Shown piece by piece: positions 35,876 through 44,957 of a stretch of 64,000 bases of DNA (positions within the stretch are counted from its first letter, which is position 1; the number at the start of each line of letters is the position of its first letter). Under the pieces are notes generated by a model, which saw only the letters and a list, made by a program, of their open reading frames with translations, did not search any database and had not been told where the DNA came from. A program made the position numbers and the translations under genes. The stretch spans positions 1 through 64,000 of the forward strand of contig NZ_BACI01000048.1 in assembly GCF_000225505.1 (NCBI RefSeq), written 5' to 3'. Origin of the DNA: Gordonia alkanivorans NBRC 16433. Its GTDB lineage: Bacteria > Actinomycetota > Actinomycetes > Mycobacteriales > Mycobacteriaceae.

Positions 35876-37147
35876 TCAGGCGAACGGCGGCCGCGGATCG
35901 ATCCGGTTGGAGACGCGGCCCACGGTCCGCCAGGCGCGGGCCACGAGGTCGGTGTCCTCGTCGGTGATCAGATTGCCCATGACACGGACGACCAGCGACA
36001 TCAGTTGCGGGGAGCGGATGCCGGGACGGCCGAGCGTGGGCACGGTCTGCGGCATCGTGAGGAGTCCGGCGAGGCGTCGGGCGGCGGAGAACGCGAGCCC
36101 GTAGTGGCCGACGAGGATGTCGCGCCAGCGGTCGGTGTAGTCGTCGGCGCCGAGGAGTTCGACGGCGAGCCGGGCGGTCTCCATCGCGTAGTCGATGCCC
36201 TCGCCGTTGAGCGGGTTGACGCAAGCGGCGGCGTCGCCGATGAGTACCCAGTTGCGGCCCGCGACGCCGGTCACCGCACCGCCCATCGGCAACAGTGCCG
36301 ACGCGATGCGGACCGGCGGTCCGTCGAGAGCCCACTCGTCGCGGACCATCGTCGCGTAGTGCTCGAGGATCGGCCGAAGGGCCATGTGCGCCGGGCGTTT
36401 CGACGTGGCCAGTGCCCCCACGCCGACGTTGACCAGACCCCCGCCCTCGCTGCCCAGCGGAAACACCCAGCCGTAGCCGGGGAGGAGGTCGCCGTCGGGG
36501 CCGCGAAGCTCGAGATGTGAACCCATCCAGTGGGAATCGGCCCGGCCCGACGGTGCGTACGCTCGAGCCGCGACACCGTAGGCGGTGTCTCGATGCCATT
36601 CGCGCCCAAGGGCTTTGCCGAGTCCCGACCGCACCCCGTCGGCGACGATCAGGTCGGTCACCCGCACGGTATGGGTGGTGCCGCCCGCGGAGAATGTCAC
36701 CGCGCCGACCCGGTCGCCGTCCATCGTCACGTCGACGGCCTTGGCGCCCTGGACCATGGCGACACCAGACGACACCGCGTGCGCCCGGATCGCATCGTCG
36801 AACTCGGTCCGTGCGACCGCGCTGCCGTACGCGGGGAAGCGGCCCGATGGCCAGCGGACCTGCTGCCGCGCACCCCACCCGTTGAGGAGTAGGCCGTCGA
36901 TGCGGGGCCGGTCGGCCACCAGCGAACCCAGGCCGAGTGCGTCGAGTTCGGCGATCGCGCGCGGGGTGAGTCCGTCGCCGCACGTCTTGTCGCGCGGGAA
37001 CACCGCGGCGTCGACCAGGACGACGTCACGACCGGCCGCCGCGGCATGTGCTGCCGCCGCCGATCCGCCCGGTCCCGCGCCGACCACCAACACGTCGGCG
37101 TGATCGGGGAAGGAGACATCCCGGGGCGTCGATTTCTCAGGGCTCAC
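35876..37147 (-). CDS. menJ: Geranylgeranyl reductase family FAD enzyme, MenJ-like (423 aa)
   Basis: Flavoenzyme expected to reduce one isoprene double bond of menaquinone, as MenJ (Rv0561c) does in M. tuberculosis. Seen: FAD-binding DVLVVGAGPGGSAAAAHAAA at the N-terminus, FPRDKTCGDGLTPRAIAEL (family CGDGL motif), YGWVFPLGSEGGGLVNVGVG, and the second FAD motif WVLIGDAAACVNPLNGEGID. The start is GTG 37147; the longer frame to 37372 runs through the promoter region. It is divergent from the prenyl synthase gene, which supplies the chain it would reduce. Gordonia menaquinones are known to be mainly MK-9(H2), which fits. Confidence 0.9.
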   Translation of the reverse strand: MSPEKSTPRDVSFPDHADVLVVGAGPGGSAAAAHAAAAGRDVVLVDAAVFPRDKTCGDGLTPRAIAELDALGLGSLVADRPRIDGLLLNGWGARQQVRWPSGRFPAYGSAVARTEFDDAIRAHAVSSGVAMVQGAKAVDVTMDGDRVGAVTFSAGGTTHTVRVTDLIVADGVRSGLGKALGREWHRDTAYGVAARAYAPSGRADSHWMGSHLELRGPDGDLLPGYGWVFPLGSEGGGLVNVGVGALATSKRPAHMALRPILEHYATMVRDEWALDGPPVRIASALLPMGGAVTGVAGRNWVLIGDAAACVNPLNGEGIDYAMETARLAVELLGADDYTDRWRDILVGHYGLAFSAARRLAGLLTMPQTVPTLGRPGIRSPQLMSLVVRVMGNLITDEDTDLVARAWRTVGRVSNRIDPRPPFA

Positions 37148-37266
37148 CCGAACAGTATGTCCGTACCCCGGACCGGATAGGCTCGGCAGGCAGGTGGGGT
37201 CACGAGGACACTCGGGCCTCCGCCGACACACATTAGCCGGATCAGACGAGATGGGGCGGCGTAGCT

Positions 37267-38283
37267 GTGAAGTCCATATTCGCCGGGTTGGACCTGGTAT
37301 CGGATGAGTTCGCCGAAACGGTGCGCTCCTCGTTGCAGAAGGTCGAGGACCTGCTCCTGGGTGAGCTCTCATCCGGAGACGAGGTCATGACCGAGGCGGC
37401 GACGCACCTGGCCAAGGCCGGCGGCAAGCGGTTCCGGCCGATGTTCGCAATCCTCGCCTCGCAGTTCGGGCCGCGTCCCGACTCGGAGGACGTGATCACC
37501 TCGGCCACCGTCGTGGAGATGATCCACCTCGCGACGCTCTACCACGACGACGTGATGGACGAGGCCTCGATGCGTCGCGGCGCCCCGAGCGCCAACGCCC
37601 GCTGGACGAACTCGATCGCGATCCTCTCCGGCGACTTCCTGTTCGCGCGCGCCTCGCGACTGGTGTCGACGCTGGGTCCCGAGGCGGTGCGCATCATCGC
37701 CGAGACCTTCGCCGAACTCGTCACCGGCCAGATGCGGGAGACCGTCGGCGTGAAGCCCGGCGCGGACCCCATCGACCATTACCTGCAGGTGGTGTGGGAG
37801 AAGACCGGTTCGCTGATCGCGGCCGCCGCACGGTTCGGCGCGATGGCCTCCGGCGCGACCACCGACGACATCGAACGACTCTCCAAGATCGGCGACATCG
37901 TCGGCGTCGCCTTCCAGGTGTCCGACGACATCATCGACATCAGCTCGGTGTCGGTCGACTCGGGCAAGACCCCGGGTACCGACCTGCGCGAGGGTGTCCA
38001 CACCCTGCCCGTGCTCTACGCGCTCACCGGAGACGACGCGACGTCGGCGCGGTTGCGTGAACTCCTCGTCGGTCCCGACGGCGGTTCACGGCCGCTCACC
38101 GACGACGCCGAGGTCGCCGAGGCTCTTCGATTGCTCGAATCGTCGGCCGGCATGGCCGCGGCACGCGCGAAGCTGCAGAGCTTCGCCGACGAGGCCCACG
38201 CGATGCTCGCCGAGTTGCCGGAGACCCCGGCACACAAGGCGCTCTCGTCGTTGGTGGACTACACCATCGACCGCGTCGGGTAG
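37267..38283 (+). CDS. grcC: Polyprenyl diphosphate synthase, GrcC-like (338 aa)
   Basis: Makes the long isoprenoid chain for menaquinone by repeated addition of isopentenyl diphosphate. The first aspartate-rich motif is YHDDVMDEASMRRG and the second is FQVSDDIIDI; GGKRFRPMFAIL binds the homoallylic substrate. Length fits all-trans long-chain synthases (320-350). The start is GTG 37267. It is divergent from the menJ-like gene across a 119-base gap that must hold both promoters. Chain length cannot be read with confidence, but nonaprenyl is expected from context. Confidence 0.93.
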   Translation: MKSIFAGLDLVSDEFAETVRSSLQKVEDLLLGELSSGDEVMTEAATHLAKAGGKRFRPMFAILASQFGPRPDSEDVITSATVVEMIHLATLYHDDVMDEASMRRGAPSANARWTNSIAILSGDFLFARASRLVSTLGPEAVRIIAETFAELVTGQMRETVGVKPGADPIDHYLQVVWEKTGSLIAAAARFGAMASGATTDDIERLSKIGDIVGVAFQVSDDIIDISSVSVDSGKTPGTDLREGVHTLPVLYALTGDDATSARLRELLVGPDGGSRPLTDDAEVAEALRLLESSAGMAAARAKLQSFADEAHAMLAELPETPAHKALSSLVDYTIDRVG

Positions 38284-38284
38284 G

Positions 38285-38331
38285 TTTCGACACGCCTCCT
38301 CGCTGCGCTCGTCGCCTGCTCAACCAGCAGG
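38285..38331. repeat. Dispersed intergenic repeat-like unit
   Basis: The stretch beginning GTTTCGACACGCC and ending GCTCAACCAGCAG, with a core CTCGCTGCGCTCGTCGCC, resembles a short palindromic intergenic repeat I remember as frequent in Gordonia and Rhodococcus genomes, placed between convergent genes. Only one full copy is in this window, so its repeated nature rests on memory, not on this sequence. Confidence 0.45.
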
Positions 38332-38332
38332 G

Positions 38333-39190
38333 TTAGCGGCCGTTGCGGGCCATCTCCTGAAGACGTCGGATGCGTTCGGCGGTCGGCGGGTGGGTGGAGA
38401 ACATCTTCGCCATGCGATCGCCGGCGCGAAACGGGCTCTCGATCATCATGTGCGACTGCGCGGCGATGTCGGGCTGCGGTGGCAACGGCGCGGCCTGGAC
38501 GCCGCCGGAGATCTTCGCCAGGGCGGAGGCGAGTGCCAGCGGGTCACCGGTCAGCTCGGCGCCCGACTCGTCGGCCTGGAACTCACGTGACCGCGACACC
38601 GCCATCTTCACCAGCGTGGCCGAGATGGGTCCCAGGAACGCGATGAGGATCATCGCGAGCGGGTTGGGGCCGTTGTCGCGGCCGCCGAAGGCGCCCATGA
38701 ACATCGCGAAGTTCGCCAGACCGCTGATCACCGCGGCCATCGCACCGGCGATGGAACTGATCAGGATGTCGCGGTTGTAGACGTGGGACAGCTCGTGACC
38801 GAGTACCGCGCGCAGTTCCCGCTCGTCGAGCAGCTGCAGGATGCCCGTCGTGCAGCACACGGCAGCGTTCTTCGGGTTGCGGCCCGTCGCGAAGGCGTTG
38901 GGCGACTCGGTGGGGGAGATGTAGAGCGCCGGCATCGGCTGGTGGGCGGCCGTGGCCAGTTCGCGCACGATCCGGTAGATGACGGGCGCCTGCAGCTCGG
39001 TGACGGGCTGGGCGTGCATCGCCTTCAGGGACATCTTGGCGCTGTTGAAGTACACGTAGGCGTTCATGCCCACGGCGACGATCACCGAGCCCCAGAGGAT
39101 CAGCGGGCTCTGGAACAGGGCACCGATTCCGACGATGATCGCCGACATCACACCCAGTAGGGCTGCGGTCTTCAATCCGTTGAAATGCAT
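38333..39190 (-). CDS. htpX: Membrane zinc metalloprotease HtpX (285 aa)
   Basis: Quality-control protease of the cytoplasmic membrane. Four hydrophobic segments (two near the N-terminus, two after the active site), zinc-binding [11 protein letters not shown], and the third ligand Glu in [14 protein letters not shown]-terminal [19 protein letters not shown] and C-terminal [14 protein letters not shown] are family hallmarks. Length is normal (280-290). It converges on the prenyl synthase gene, exactly as Rv0563 lies next to grcC1 in M. tuberculosis. Confidence 0.96.
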   Translation of the reverse strand: MHFNGLKTAALLGVMSAIIVGIGALFQSPLILWGSVIVAVGMNAYVYFNSAKMSLKAMHAQPVTELQAPVIYRIVRELATAAHQPMPALYISPTESPNAFATGRNPKNAAVCCTTGILQLLDERELRAVLGHELSHVYNRDILISSIAGAMAAVISGLANFAMFMGAFGGRDNGPNPLAMILIAFLGPISATLVKMAVSRSREFQADESGAELTGDPLALASALAKISGGVQAAPLPPQPDIAAQSHMMIESPFRAGDRMAKMFSTHPPTAERIRRLQEMARNGR

Positions 39191-39344
39191 CGGGGGTCCT
39201 CGTCTGTCGTGCGCCGAACCAGGATGAAGGCGCCTCGTTCATTCAAACGACGCAGTGTCCGTTTGGGTTTCCGACGGCCCGCGGTGCGATCTTGCACACA
39301 TCTGCGGCCGCCGGGCGTCATGCTCGGTGGGGTCGACGAGCTCT

Positions 39345-39379
39345 CATCCCCGCCCGCCAGGGGATCGCGGGCGGGGATG
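39345..39379 (-). terminator. Terminator of yajQ
   Basis: Perfect 13-base arms CATCCCCGCCCGC and GCGGGCGGGGATG with a nine-base loop, beginning 12 bases after the yajQ stop on the minus strand. Confidence 0.75.
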
Positions 39380-39391
39380 TCGGCGTGAATG

Positions 39392-39883
39392 TCAGCGGTA
39401 GTTGACGAACTGCAGGGCGATCCCGAAGTCCTCGCCCTTGAGCAGGGCGATGACGGCCTGCAGGTCGTCGCGCTTCTTGCTCGAGACGCGCAGCTCGTCG
39501 CCCTGGATCTGTGCCTTGACGCCCTTGGGGCCCTCGTCGCGGATCTTCTTGGAGATCTTCTTCGCGTGCTCGGAGTCGATGCCCTGGACCAGCTTGCCGC
39601 TGATCTTGAAGGTCTTGCCGGAACCGACGATGTCGCCGGCGTCGAACGCCTTCAGCGAGATGTCGCGGCGGATCAGCTTCTCCTTGAACACCTCGAGACC
39701 GGCCTGCGCGCGCTCCTCGGCGTCGGAGGTGATCACGATCGTCTCCTCGCCGGACCACTCGATACCGGTGTTGGTGCCGCGGAAGTCGTAGCGCTGTGAC
39801 AGCTCCTTGGCAGCCTGGTTGAGGGCGTTGTCGACCTCCTGGCGGTCGACCTTGCTCACCACGTCGAACGATGAATCAGCCAT
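39392..39883 (-). CDS. yajQ: YajQ/UPF0234 nucleotide-binding protein (163 aa)
   Basis: Small cytoplasmic protein with two ferredoxin-like domains. Starts [20 protein letters not shown] and contains [22 protein letters not shown], and the C-terminal [20 protein letters not shown], all typical of the family. YajQ relatives in Xanthomonas bind c-di-GMP, so it may be an effector of the c-di-GMP genes 15 kb upstream, though that is inference. Homologous to Rv0566c. Confidence 0.95.
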   Translation of the reverse strand: MADSSFDVVSKVDRQEVDNALNQAAKELSQRYDFRGTNTGIEWSGEETIVITSDAEERAQAGLEVFKEKLIRRDISLKAFDAGDIVGSGKTFKISGKLVQGIDSEHAKKISKKIRDEGPKGVKAQIQGDELRVSSKKRDDLQAVIALLKGEDFGIALQFVNYR

Positions 39884-40132
39884 GTCCGACAGGTTATGTC
39901 ATCGCCTCGGGTGGACTGGGTGCGTGGCGGGGTTTCGACGTAGCCCAACCGGCACAGGTACGCGGCTCGACCGGCAGAGGGGACGACGCCCGACCGGCAG
40001 CGCTCGCGTCGGGTCGGCCGGGAGCTGCCAAAACTGAGGCGCTGACCAGCCGGTTTGCGTGCGGACGTATGGTTCGTTGTATTCTTCACCGCGTTGTTCG
40101 AACGACCGTCACGGCGGCCGTGGGAGCAGCAC

Positions 40133-40213
40133 GGCAGGTTGCCCGAGCGGCCAAAGGGAGCGGATTGTAAATCCGTCGCGCAAGCTACATAGGTTCGAAT
40201 CCTATACCTGCCA
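40133..40213 (+). tRNA. tRNA-Tyr (GTA)
   Basis: Class II tRNA with acceptor arms GGCAGGT and ACCTGCC, discriminator A, anticodon GTA in the loop TTGTAAA, a long variable arm, and T loop GGTTCGAATCC. No CCA is encoded. Confidence 0.95.
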
Positions 40214-40267
40214 CGACGTGGTGAACATCCATGAAAACTGCCTGACAGATGGTCTCTGACCAGCGAT

Positions 40268-40297
40268 TTGTCTAGCACGGACATGAGTGTGTAACCT
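40268..40297 (+). promoter_or_regulatory. Promoter of the tRNA-Thr - tRNA-Met - rpmG run
   Basis: A -35 TTGTCT and -10 TAACCT with an 18-base spacer, about 35 bases before tRNA-Thr. The spacing to the tRNA and the absence of other candidates support it. Confidence 0.5.
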
Positions 40298-40331
40298 CGT
40301 TAAGGCTCTCGAGCAGAAATGCCCGGGGCAC

Positions 40332-40404
40332 GCCCCCTTAGCTCAGTCGGCAGAGCGTTTCCATGGTAAGGAAAAGGTCGACGGTTCGATTCCGTCAGGG
40401 GGCT
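40332..40404 (+). tRNA. tRNA-Thr (GGT)
   Basis: Acceptor GCCCCCT/AGGGGGC, D arm GCTC/GAGC, anticodon loop ATGGTAA with anticodon GGT, T arm GACGG/CCGTC, discriminator T. Confidence 0.95.
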
Positions 40405-40425
40405 CGCTGGACGACAAGTCCGCGG

Positions 40426-40499
40426 GGCGGTGTAGCTCAGCTGGTTAGAGCGCACGACTCATAATCGTGAGGTCGAGGGATCGAGTCCCTCCACCGCTA
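40426..40499 (+). tRNA. tRNA-Met (CAT), elongator type
   Basis: Acceptor GGCGGTG/CACCGCT (first pair is a G-U wobble), D arm GCTC/GAGC, anticodon loop CTCATAA with CAT, T arm GAGGG/CCCTC, discriminator A. The initiator hallmark of three G-C pairs in the anticodon stem is absent (stem CACGA/TCGTG), so it is called elongator. Confidence 0.93.
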
Positions 40500-40592
40500 C
40501 ACATCGGGTCCGACCGGAACCGAGCGCAAGGGTCGCAAGCCCTGAGGGAACTGCCGAACCCGACCACGTACCACTCGAAAGAAGGCAATCAA

Positions 40593-40760
40593 GTGGCCTC
40601 CTCAACAGATGTTCGCCCCAAGATCACCTTGGCATGCGAGGTGTGCAAGCACCGTAACTACATCACCAAGAAGAACCGCCGCAACGATCCCGATCGCCTC
40701 GAGATCAAGAAGTTCTGCCCGAACTGCGGCAAGCATCAGGCGCACAAGGAATCGCGCTAA
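40593..40760 (+). CDS. rpmG: 50S ribosomal protein L33 (55 aa)
   Basis: Zinc-binding form of L33 with all four cysteines (CEVC and CPNC), [20 protein letters not shown], and the [14 protein letters not shown] end. The start is GTG 40593 with GAAGG eight bases upstream. It follows three tRNA genes and precedes hadAB, as rpmG2 does in M. tuberculosis. A strong terminator follows. Confidence 0.97.
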   Translation: MASSTDVRPKITLACEVCKHRNYITKKNRRNDPDRLEIKKFCPNCGKHQAHKESR

Positions 40761-40802
40761 ACGACGTCAGTCGGCGATTTCGGTACAAGAACCAGCACAC
40801 GG

Positions 40803-40832
40803 GCTGCCTCTGCGAAGAGGCAGCTCGTTTTG
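40803..40832 (+). terminator. Intrinsic terminator of rpmG
   Basis: Arms GCTGCCTCT and AGAGGCAGC around a GCGA tetraloop, followed by TCGTTTTG. One of the few classic stem plus T-run terminators in this GC-rich window. Confidence 0.9.
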
Positions 40833-40998
40833 CTTGTTGCCGGGCCAAGGGGTCGCCTGGGCGCAGTGTGCTTCGCACAACTGAATAGATTCGATCGAGA
40901 CAACACGCGCAGCGCGGCGCGGGTGGGTCGTCGACTTTCGGCCCACGTAGTCCGGTCCGGGCCCCTCCCGGTCGGTCATGCGAAGGGAGCAGTAGTCA

Positions 40999-42096
40999 AT
41001 GTCAGACGCGAGTGGAACAGACCTCCAGGAGCGGATCGCCGAGTCGAGGAACGGCGGCGTCAAGCTCACCCCCGAGGAGATCGCCGCGCACACCCAGTCG
41101 CTTGTCGGCTTCCACTACACCGTCGACGACTACTACGAGATCGGCCGCGAAGAGGTCCGCAAGCACGCGATGGCCGTGCAGGACGCGCATCCCACCCACT
41201 GGAGTGAGAAGGGCGCCCGCGAGTTCGGTCACGAGACCCTCATCGCCGCTCCCACCTACGTCTCCGTGCTCGGCATCATCGCCCAGCGCAAGCTGTTCGA
41301 GGACGTGATCACCGGCTACGACATGTGGCAGATCATGCAGACCGACCAGCGCCTCGTCTACCACCAGCCGATGAAGGTCGGGGACCGCCTGATCTGTGAC
41401 GTCTCCCTCGAGTCGTTCCGCCACGTCAGCAGTCCCGAGATGATCGACCTGATGGTCACCAAGAACGTCATCTGGAATCAGCACGACGAGCCGGTGATGA
41501 CCACCTGGACCTCGCTCGCCGCACGTCCCGGCATGGACGTCGATCCCGAGCTCGAGGCCTCCCTCGATCACGTGATGATGAAGATCGACGCCATCGGCGA
41601 TCCCGGGCACACCGTCGAGGCCAAGGCCGGTCGCTACGACCTGCCCGACCCGACCCAGACTCCCAGCGCGTACGCAGCGGTGAACTTCGACACCCTCACC
41701 GTCGGGCAGGAACTGACGCCGAAGCGGTACTTCCTCACGCGCGGCAACCTGTCGAACTACGCCGGTGTCGCCGGCGACCCGAACCCGATCCACTTCTCCG
41801 ATCACGTGATCAGCGCGGCCGGGATGGACGACGTGGTCGCCCACGGCATGCAGACGATGGGCCTCGGCGCGAGCTTCGTATCGGAATTCATCGGCGACCC
41901 GGCCGCTTTCTGCGAGTACAGCGTCCGCTTCACCAGCCCCGTGTACGTCCCGGCCGACGACAGCGCCGCCGTCGACTTCACCGGCAAGGTCAAGTCGCTC
42001 GACCCGGAGACCCGACGCGGCACCATCGCGATCACCGCGAAGCAGGGCGACCGCCGGATCTTCGGCCGCGCCACCGTGGTCGTCCAGTTCAACTGA
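40999..42096 (+). CDS. hadAB: Fused (3R)-hydroxyacyl-ACP dehydratase HadA/HadB (365 aa)
   Basis: Dehydratase of the FAS-II cycle that lengthens mycolic acid precursors in the cytoplasm. In M. tuberculosis HadA and HadB are separate; here they form one chain. Residues about 25-165 are the HadA-like substrate-binding hotdog (FHYTVDDYYEIGREEVRKHA, APTYVSVLG). Residues about 215-365 are the catalytic HadB hotdog with the hydratase motif AGVAGDPNPIHFSDHVISAAG, giving likely catalytic Asp260 and His265. The linker (about 165-210) is hydrophilic. The ATG follows GAAGGGAGCAG. A strong hairpin follows, and no hadC is present between it and tRNA-Trp. Confidence 0.95.
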   Translation: MSDASGTDLQERIAESRNGGVKLTPEEIAAHTQSLVGFHYTVDDYYEIGREEVRKHAMAVQDAHPTHWSEKGAREFGHETLIAAPTYVSVLGIIAQRKLFEDVITGYDMWQIMQTDQRLVYHQPMKVGDRLICDVSLESFRHVSSPEMIDLMVTKNVIWNQHDEPVMTTWTSLAARPGMDVDPELEASLDHVMMKIDAIGDPGHTVEAKAGRYDLPDPTQTPSAYAAVNFDTLTVGQELTPKRYFLTRGNLSNYAGVAGDPNPIHFSDHVISAAGMDDVVAHGMQTMGLGASFVSEFIGDPAAFCEYSVRFTSPVYVPADDSAAVDFTGKVKSLDPETRRGTIAITAKQGDRRIFGRATVVVQFN

Positions 42097-42120
42097 CGCC
42101 CTCCGCACGCAACACGCCAC

Positions 42121-42152
42121 GACGGCGGCGCCCCCTCGGGGTCGCCGCCGTC
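42121..42152 (+). terminator. Terminator of hadAB
   Basis: Perfect ten-base arms GACGGCGGCG and CGCCGCCGTC extended inward by CCCC/GGGG, 25 bases after the hadAB stop. Confidence 0.8.
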
Positions 42153-42200
42153 GATGCGTACATCGTTTCGGCAGATCGTGCGGTGCGGTGGTGGTGCCAG

Positions 42201-42238
42201 AAAATCCGCTGGACCGGTCAGCTCGGTCTTGCTACGGT
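42201..42238 (+). promoter_or_regulatory. WhiB7-type promoter of the ABC-F gene
   Basis: An AAAAT tract lies four bases before a -35 TGGACC, which is 17 bases before a -10 TACGGT. An A/T tract just upstream of the -35 is the hallmark of promoters driven by WhiB7 with SigA in mycobacteria and streptomycetes. The start of transcription would fall at or beside the leader-peptide ATG (42246). Confidence 0.6.
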
Positions 42239-42245
42239 CGCGGCC

Positions 42246-42290
42246 ATGTTCTCAGGCATCGCGTCGATGAAGCTCTGGACCCGTCGCTGA
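42246..42290 (+). CDS. Leaderless 14-aa leader peptide upstream of the ABC-F gene
   Basis: The ORF reads MFSGIASMKLWTRR. Its ATG is eight bases after the -10 hexamer, so it is probably translated from the very 5' end of the transcript. Short upstream ORFs precede many antibiotic-resistance ABC-F genes, where stalled ribosomes release an attenuator. About 119 bases separate it from the main gene. Confidence 0.5.
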   Translation: MFSGIASMKLWTRR

Positions 42291-42409
42291 CGGCGACGAG
42301 CCCTCTCATCCTCTGAAGTTCTCGTTCGTCGTCCCGGATTCGCCGGCCGACGCTTTCGTCGTGTCCGGCACCGGTCAGCATTTCGTACCGACGAGCCGAG
42401 AGCATACGC

Positions 42410-44075
42410 ATGCCCGCATCACGCACCACTTCATCAGCGATCCCCTCTTCTCCGCCCCAGCAGTTTCCCGCAGGGTCGGCCGCACACATCCGCGCGCAAG
42501 GACTGCATGTCTCCCGCGGTGACCGGCAGATCCTGAACGACGTCGGCGTGATCGTCTCCGCAGGATCACGACTCGCCGTCGTCGGCGAGAACGGCCGCGG
42601 CAAGACCACGCTTCTCCAAGTCCTGGCCGGAATCACCACACCCGACGCGGGAACCGTTGCGCGCCATGGCACCATCGCGTTCGTCGGGCAGGATCTACCA
42701 GTCGGTGCGCGCACCGTGGGAAGCCTCGTCGACGACGCGGTCGGCGATGCCCTGGCCGCTTTGGAGCAACTCGATCGGGCGGCCGCGGATCTCGCGACCG
42801 GCACCCCCGGGAGCCGAGGACGCCTACGCCGATGCGCTCGACCTAGCGACCCGCCTCGACGCGTGGGATGCCCAGCGGCGCATCGACATCGCGCTCGAGG
42901 CCTTGTCCGCGTGCGCCGACCGTGCGCGCCCGCTGTCGACGCTGTCGGTAGGCGGGCGACACCGTGTGCGCCTCGCGGTCACCCTCGGTTCCGGTGCCGA
43001 TCTGCTGCTCCTCGACGAACCCACCAATCATCTCGACGCCGAGGCGCTGCGCTTCCTGACACGACGGCTGCGTGAGCGCGTCGGCGGGATGGCGGTCGTC
43101 AGCCATGACCGCGCGTTCCTGCGCGACGTGGCGACCACCTTCGTCGATCTCGACCCCAGCCGTGACGGACGTCCGCGCGTGTATGCGGGCGGGTACGACG
43201 GTTGGGTTGCCGGTCGTCGACGGGAGCGTGAGCGATGGGAGCAGGAACACGCGGCGCAGCAGGCCGAACATGCCGAACTCGTGCGGGCCGCCGACGCTGC
43301 GAGGGATCGGCTGCAGACCCACTGGAGGCCCGACAAAGGCACCGGGAAGCATCAGCGGGCCACGCGCGCCGGGGGAGCGGTGCAGGCGTTCAACCGCCGC
43401 GTGGAGGAACTCGAAGCCCACCGGATCACGGTTCCCGTCCCACCCCGGCACCTGAACCTGCCGGCGTCCGGTACGCGGCCCGGCGCGCCGATCGTCAACG
43501 TCACCGACGCGCGGGTGGCCGATCGGCTGCGGACGCCGGTCTCCGTCGCGCTCACCGGCGGCGACCGGCTGCTGATCGTCGGACCCAACGGTGCCGGCAA
43601 GTCGACCCTGCTTGCCGTTCTGGCCGGTCAGACGCACCCGGACGAAGGGCGTGTGGACCTCCGTCGAGATGCCCGCGGCGCGTTCCTCTCGCAGGAGGTA
43701 CCGAGCTGGGACCCGTATCGCACCGCCCATGAGATCTACGACGAGCAGCGGCGCCGCCTGGAGACGGATCAGCCCGACGTGCCGTCGCTGCGCGGTCTCG
43801 GCCTGCTGGACGCGGCGGCCGCGCGAACCCCGGTGGCGCGGCTGTCGCAGGGCCAGCAACGGCGCCTGCACCTGGCACTGTGCCTGGCCGCCCGGGCCGA
43901 CCTCTTGCTCCTCGACGAGCCGACCAATCACCTGTCGGCGAGCCTCGTCGACGAGCTCACCGAGGCCCTGCAGAACGTCGATTGCGCGGTCGTCGTCGCC
44001 ACCCACGACCGGAAGATGCTGCACGATCTCGAGGACTGGCCGCGCATCGAACTCGCAGGACAACAGGTGTCATGA
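42410..44075 (+). pseudogene. ABC-F ATPase (antibiotic-resistance/ribosome-protection type) broken by one extra base
   Basis: ABC-F proteins have two ATPase domains and no membrane part; they act on the ribosome. The first 130 residues (from ATG 42410) carry Walker [12 protein letters not shown]. The remainder is read in the next frame: [17 protein letters not shown], a coiled linker rich in Arg/Glu/Ala, second Walker [12 protein letters not shown], signature [14 protein letters not shown], and Walker [14 protein letters not shown]. The frames join cleanly if one base is removed from the CCCCCGGG run at 42804-42811, giving about 554 aa, a normal ABC-F length. Both halves keep their motifs, so the break is recent or a sequencing error. 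It sits where hadC is found in mycobacteria. Confidence 0.85.
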
Positions 44076-44130
44076 CCGTCTTGGAGGACCTCACCGTGTA
44101 CGGTCGTCGAGGGAGCAGGTGGAGCGCGTT

Positions 44131-44159
44131 TTGGGTCCACAGCCCCGGTGATCTACACT
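44131..44159 (+). promoter_or_regulatory. Promoter upstream of tRNA-Trp/secE
   Basis: A -35 TTGGGT and -10 TACACT with a 17-base spacer. Transcription would start near 44166, about 130 bases before tRNA-Trp. Confidence 0.45.
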
Positions 44160-44184
44160 GAAGTGTCTGATTGATTCAGACTTG

Positions 44185-44207
44185 CGCGCTACCCATAGGG
44201 TGGCGCG
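44185..44207 (+). terminator. Hairpin with T tract before tRNA-Trp
   Basis: Arms CGCGCTACCC and GGGTGGCGCG (one G-U pair) around ATA, followed by TTGGTTTTG. It can end ABC-F transcription, but it also lies about 20 bases after the predicted tRNA-Trp promoter start, so it could instead act as a 5' structure of that transcript. Confidence 0.65.
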
Positions 44208-44298
44208 TTGGTTTTGTCGGCGGTGAAACGTCGGCACCGGTCGCGAGGCCGGGATTCGATGAGATGGCAGCGGAACCACTCCGGTGGGGAAGTCGCAA

Positions 44299-44371
<73 letters not shown>

Positions 44372-44410
44372 CCCTGGTGAAGGGCACACGTTGACGAGAG
44401 GACCGCGAAG

Positions 44411-44890
44411 TTGAGCAAGCGAGACCGGGCTGCCCGCGCCAAAGAAGCCGCTGAGGGTTCTGCGGCCGATTCGGCTGCGGCTGAGCTCGACGGTCGCGAC
44501 GAGGCCACCGGCGGTGCGGACGACGAGACGTCGACCGGCGCCGCGAAGGAGCTGCGTCCGTCCGGCAAGCGCTCGGCTCGCGGACGTCGCTCGTCAACCG
44601 GTGCATCCGGAACCGACGGAGACACCGACTCCGCCACGGGGTCGGCAGTAGCCGTCAAGGAACGCAAGAAGAAGAAAAAGGCCTCTGCTGAGGAGAGCCG
44701 GAATCCGTTCGTTCGGATCTGGGTGTTCCTCACGCAGGTCGTCGCCGAGCTGAAGAAGGTCATCTGGCCGACGCGGCGCGAGATGATCACGTACACGATC
44801 GTCGTGCTCGTGTTCGTCATCGTGATGACCGCGTTCATCTCCGGCCTCGACCTGGCCTTTGCCAAGGGCGTCCTCTGGTTGTTCGGCTGA
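44411..44890 (+). CDS. secE: Preprotein translocase subunit SecE (159 aa)
   Basis: Essential small subunit of the SecYEG channel. The conserved part is the C-terminal 60 residues: amphipathic FLTQVVAELKKVIWPTRREM followed by one membrane helix (about 128-150). The N-terminal 95 residues are a long hydrophilic actinobacterial extension with a KERKKKKK basic patch. The start is TTG 44411 with GAGAGGA upstream. It forms one block with tRNA-Trp, nusG, rplK and rplA. Confidence 0.95.
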   Translation: MSKRDRAARAKEAAEGSAADSAAAELDGRDEATGGADDETSTGAAKELRPSGKRSARGRRSSTGASGTDGDTDSATGSAVAVKERKKKKKASAEESRNPFVRIWVFLTQVVAELKKVIWPTRREMITYTIVVLVFVIVMTAFISGLDLAFAKGVLWLFG

Positions 44891-44957
44891 CCCACGCGGT
44901 GGGTGGCCGGGCGAGCGGGAGCCGACCGGAGATGAACCATAAGGAGCGTGGGCTGCA

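Noticed and set aside
39931-40030. Possible second copy of the 38285 intergenic repeat
   Set aside because: Only GTTTCGAC is shared; the rest does not align.
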